Below, in pieces: positions 7,158 to 8,985 of a DNA stretch of 8,985 nt. Source of the DNA: an uncultured Alphaproteobacteria bacterium (GTDB lineage: Bacteria; Pseudomonadota; Alphaproteobacteria; Rickettsiales; UBA1997); assembly GCA_903959715.1 (NCBI GenBank), contig CAJBXX010000244.1, positions 1-8,985 on the forward strand. The letters run 5' to 3'. The position numbers were made by a program, and so were the translations under genes. The notes under the pieces are model-generated. The model was given only the letters and a program-made list of their open reading frames with translations, ran no database searches and was not told the origin of the DNA. Positions within the stretch are counted from its first letter, which is position 1; each line of letters starts with the position of its first letter.

Positions 7158-7553
7158 TTATTTTGTATCGGGAAATAAATGCCTAACTATGATCCAAACA
7201 ACACCGACAACCTTGGCAAATCCAACCGTAATTAAGAAGTTTAAAGTGGTTGGATTTAAATCGCTGATGCAAAATTTTTCAATCCACATTACTCCGCATT
7301 GTCCATTAAACCAAAGTGTCGTGAACATTGAAATCGTAAATATAACAAGATAAACCATTAAAAGATTTGACCATTGTGTTTGCATGCGTTCTTTTGAGCG
7401 AAAAGCATTGTTGGACATCTTTATATTCATCATATCGAAATCTTTGGAGGCCAATTCTTCGGAGGCTAACTCTTTTTGCTCATCGAATGTTAAATTTTCG
7501 AAATCATTTTCTTTAAAGTTTTTTAGATCGCTGGGTTTGAATTTGTTTTTCAT
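7158..7553 (-). CDS. Small two-helix membrane protein next to Panacea gene, candidate toxin
   Basis: I do not recognise a family for this 131-aa protein. Residues 1-60 are hydrophilic and probably cytoplasmic, with an acidic FDEQKELASEELASKDFD stretch (23-40). Two membrane helices follow, about 62-83 (NLLMVYLVIFTISMFTTLWF) and 103-125 (within LNFLITVGFAKVVGVVWIIV), joined by a short loop with two Cys (C86, C95). A basic RHLFPDTK tail ends the protein. The gene begins 13 nt after the Panacea/DUF4065 gene on the same strand, with no own promoter visible, so the two are probably co-transcribed. Panacea antitoxins are known to pair with many unrelated toxins, including small membrane-acting ones, so a toxin role is a reasonable hypothesis, but nothing in this protein alone proves it. 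It could equally be a phage-derived or envelope protein. Confidence 0.75.
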   Translation of the reverse strand: MKNKFKPSDLKNFKENDFENLTFDEQKELASEELASKDFDMMNIKMSNNAFRSKERMQTQWSNLLMVYLVIFTISMFTTLWFNGQCGVMWIEKFCISDLNPTTLNFLITVGFAKVVGVVWIIVRHLFPDTK

Positions 7554-7566
7554 TGTGGGTTTAATT

Positions 7567-8016
7567 TTAGTTAATTACATTTTCAACTCTTTGAGTAAAA
7601 TAAATTTTTATATAATCTAAATCTATTTCTGTATTCCAATTTGCTCCTTCAATTCTTAGTAAATCCCAAGGCGAGCCTTTAGTATGAGACCAAATCGACA
7701 ATTTCCCCGCGGGAATATTTCCCCATTTTTCTACAGTTTTTTCTAAAATATTTATCGCTTCTTTATCGCTAATCGATTCAATTTTATCTCGTTTGATTTC
7801 TTTAATTGCTTTAAATTTTTTGTGAACCCTTGGAAATACTGGACCATATGGCCAGAATTTAGGTTTTTCATCAATTTCATAAATTTCTTCGATGCCATTT
7901 ATCAAACAAAAACCAACAAAAAGATATAATAATTTTTGTATTTTGGTGTTATTGAATTCGTAATGATTTTTATTGCATAAAAACACGATGTCTTTGGCGA
8001 TTTCAAGGGTTTTCAT
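7567..8016 (-). CDS. Panacea (DUF4065, SocA-like) domain protein, probable antitoxin
   Basis: This 149-aa protein consists almost entirely of a Panacea/DUF4065 domain. The family includes Caulobacter SocA, which delivers the toxin SocB to ClpXP, and the antitoxins of PanAT toxin-antitoxin pairs, which neutralise many different toxins. The diagnostic motifs are all present: NNTKIQKLLYLF (22-33), FWPYGPVFPRVHKKF (54-68) with the invariant YGPV, and LSIWSHTKGSPWDLL (106-120) matching the LSxxTHxxGSPW element. No membrane helix or signal peptide is seen. It is followed after 13 nt by the 131-aa membrane protein. Upstream is a 97-bp gap with a plausible promoter and a 9-bp inverted repeat. The domain assignment is firm. 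The antitoxin role is inferred from the family and the tight pairing, and another role such as a phage-derived adaptor is possible. Confidence 0.88.
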   Translation of the reverse strand: MKTLEIAKDIVFLCNKNHYEFNNTKIQKLLYLFVGFCLINGIEEIYEIDEKPKFWPYGPVFPRVHKKFKAIKEIKRDKIESISDKEAINILEKTVEKWGNIPAGKLSIWSHTKGSPWDLLRIEGANWNTEIDLDYIKIYFTQRVENVIN

Positions 8017-8062
8017 AATTTTTATATTTAAAATTTATTTTTTATTGGATATTGTGAGAGAC

Positions 8063-8092
8063 ATTTTAATTTATTAACAAATTAAAAATCAA
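8063..8092 (-). promoter_or_regulatory. Candidate promoter with inverted-repeat operator upstream of Panacea gene
   Basis: Reading the minus strand, TTGATT (8092-8087) and TAAAAT (8068-8063) are separated by 18 nt and resemble sigma-70 -35 and -10 elements, with transcription expected to start about 40 nt before the Panacea ATG. A perfect 9-bp inverted repeat, TTTTAATTT (8064-8072) and AAATTAAAA (8079-8087) with a 6-nt centre, covers the spacer and both elements' inner edges, where an autorepressor would bind. All arm bases are A or T, so chance is a real alternative in this composition. Confidence 0.4.
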
Positions 8093-8113
8093 CAAAAATA
8101 TTTTGAAAATCTA

Positions 8114-8317
8114 TTAATTTTTTGCGGAATTTTTGGAATTGGAATCAAATTTTTTTACCGCCCAAACTAGTGCCACCACCCAGCCGAAAAATGTCCAACC
8201 TAAAAATAAATTTAGAACGAAAATTGCCGTGGAGTCTATGTGGTTACGAATTAAGGCGATTAAAAATGGTAAAAAATAAATCGTAAAAATGAAAAATGAA
8301 AACAAAAAACCTTCCAT
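8114..8317 (-). CDS. Superinfection immunity protein (T4 Imm-like family)
   Basis: This 67-aa membrane protein has two hydrophobic helices: about 3-23 (FLFSFFIFTIYFLPFLIALI) and 30-53 around FVLNLFLGWTFFGWVVALVW. The second block, with the NLFLGWTxxGWxxALVWA pattern and the preceding YFLPFLIALIRNH, is the hallmark of the Imm_superinfect family. That family is named for phage T4 Imm, which blocks DNA entry of related phages at the membrane; chromosomal copies are widespread and mostly untested. The C-terminal 14 residues are hydrophilic (KKFDSNSKNSAKN). The ATG is preceded by a good Shine-Dalgarno and lies 22 nt after the sucB stop, so it may be co-transcribed with sucB. It sits 97 nt upstream of the Panacea gene on the same strand. 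Family membership is well supported; an actual phage-exclusion role here is inference. Confidence 0.85.
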   Translation of the reverse strand: MEGFLFSFFIFTIYFLPFLIALIRNHIDSTAIFVLNLFLGWTFFGWVVALVWAVKKFDSNSKNSAKN

Positions 8318-8323
8318 AAATCG

Positions 8324-8328
8324 CCCTT
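8324..8328 (-). promoter_or_regulatory. Shine-Dalgarno of the superinfection-immunity gene
   Basis: On the minus strand AAGGG lies 6 nt before the ATG at 8317 and supports that start. It stands out because most other genes in the window lack any recognisable Shine-Dalgarno. Confidence 0.65.
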
Positions 8329-8339
8329 AATTTATAAAA

Positions 8340-8985
8340 TTAAATATCCAAAACTAATCTTCTTGGATCTTCGAGTAATTCTTTGACGCGGACTAAAAAT
8401 GTAACGGCTTCTTTGCCGTCGATAATGCGATGGTCGTAAGACAAAGCCAAATACATCATCGGGCGGATTTTGATTTCGCCATTAATCGCCATCGGGCGTT
8501 CTTGGATTTTATGCATTCCCAAAATCGCTGATTGCGGTGGATTGATGATTGGCGTTGACATTAACGAACCGTAAACTCCGCCGTTAGAAATTGTGAAAGT
8601 TGCGCCGGCTAAATCTGGCAAAGTAAGTTTGCCGTCGCGCGCTTTAACGCCAAGTTCGGAAATGCCTTTTTCGATTCCAGCTAAATTTAATTTATCTCCG
8701 TCGCGTAAAACTGGCACGACGAGCCCTTGCGGAGAGCCAACTGCGACGCCGATATCGTAGAAATTTTTGTAAATTATATCAGTTCCATCAATTTCAGCAT
8801 TAACCGCCGGAAGCTCTTTCAAAGCGACGATACAAGCTTTAACAAAGAAAGACATGAAGCCCAACTTAACGCCGTGCTTTTTTTCAAAAACATCTTTATA
8901 TTCGGTGCGAAGCGCCATCACCGCACTCATATCGACTTCGTTGAAAGTGGTTAAAATCGCCGCCGTGTTTTGTGATTCTTTCAAT
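8340..8985 (-). CDS. sucB: 2-oxoglutarate dehydrogenase E2 (dihydrolipoyl succinyltransferase), C-terminal part
   Basis: This is the catalytic core of the E2 subunit that transfers the succinyl group from lipoyl to CoA in the TCA cycle; it forms the structural core of the complex. The gene is cut by the window end, and only its last 215 or so codons are present. The first complete codon, TTG at 8984, is an internal Leu, not a start. Family motifs are intact: [19 protein letters not shown] near the 5' edge, [17 protein letters not shown] in the middle, [20 protein letters not shown], and the catalytic YDHRIIDG (His coded at 8430-8432) followed by the typical RRLVLDI end. The [14 protein letters not shown] sequence favours the 2-oxoglutarate over the pyruvate complex. 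The lipoyl and E1/E3-binding domains lie outside. Local GC is clearly higher than elsewhere (36 of 60 bases at 8701-8760), as expected for a conserved, highly expressed gene. Confidence 0.95.
   Translation of the reverse strand, partial: LKESQNTAAILTTFNEVDMSAVMALRTEYKDVFEKKHGVKLGFMSFFVKACIVALKELPAVNAEIDGTDIIYKNFYDIGVAVGSPQGLVVPVLRDGDKLNLAGIEKGISELGVKARDGKLTLPDLAGATFTISNGGVYGSLMSTPIINPPQSAILGMHKIQERPMAINGEIKIRPMMYLALSYDHRIIDGKEAVTFLVRVKELLEDPRRLVLDI

Noticed and set aside
7110..8339. A direct repeat TTTATAAAA at 7110-7118 and 8331-8339 flanking the accessory islet, considered as insertion or attachment footprints.
   Set aside because: Nine bases made only of A and T are expected often by chance in this composition, and no integrase or transposase is present.
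8873..8985. The 5' end of the sucB fragment considered as a short complete gene starting at TTG 8984.
   Set aside because: The TTG codes for an internal Leu of a conserved E2 motif and the reading frame runs off the window; the gene is only cut, not short.

Overview
This window is AT-rich chromosomal DNA from a bacterium, most likely an alphaproteobacterium with a Rickettsiales-like, reduced-genome character. That assignment is an inference. It rests on the protein styles (a short FtsY without an acidic N-terminal extension, a RecO with a single Cys pair, a SucB/OdhB-type E2), the very low GC, dense overlapping genes and few recognisable Shine-Dalgarno sites. No rRNA, tRNA, CRISPR array, transposase or integrase was seen.

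Positions 61-3890, minus strand, form a tightly packed five-gene housekeeping operon read in the order prepilin peptidase (pilD-like), tsaE, rluD, miaA, recO. Four successive junctions are a 5-nt gap followed by overlaps of 11, 14 and 11 bp, so co-transcription is very likely. Three of the five act on the translation machinery: TsaE (t6A at tRNA position 37), MiaA (i6A at tRNA position 37) and RluD (23S rRNA pseudouridine). RecO is a recombination mediator, and the prepilin peptidase processes type IV pilin-like signal sequences. Its second catalytic motif reads GIDD rather than the usual GxGD.

An 85-bp divergent intergenic region (3891-3975) separates this operon from a plus-strand group at 3976-7095. 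That group holds an NlpD-like lipoprotein (two LysM domains plus a LytM domain that has lost its zinc ligands), ftsY (SRP receptor GTPase) and a 307-aa unrecognised hydrophilic protein with a Gly/Ser-rich tail. Two small inverted repeats at 7083-7125 probably terminate transcription between the convergent units.

Positions 7158-8317, minus strand, are an accessory islet next to sucB. It holds a 67-aa two-helix protein of the superinfection-immunity (T4 Imm-like) family, a Panacea/DUF4065 (SocA-like) protein, and a 131-aa two-helix membrane protein of unknown family encoded 13 nt downstream of the Panacea gene. The Panacea plus membrane-protein pair looks like a toxin-antitoxin (PanAT-type) module. 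A plausible promoter upstream of it contains a perfect 9-bp inverted repeat between and over its -35 and -10 elements. This islet is the best candidate in the window for something undescribed.

The right edge (8340-8985, minus strand) is the C-terminal catalytic domain of the 2-oxoglutarate dehydrogenase E2 subunit (sucB/odhB), cut by the window end. It is visibly richer in GC than the rest.
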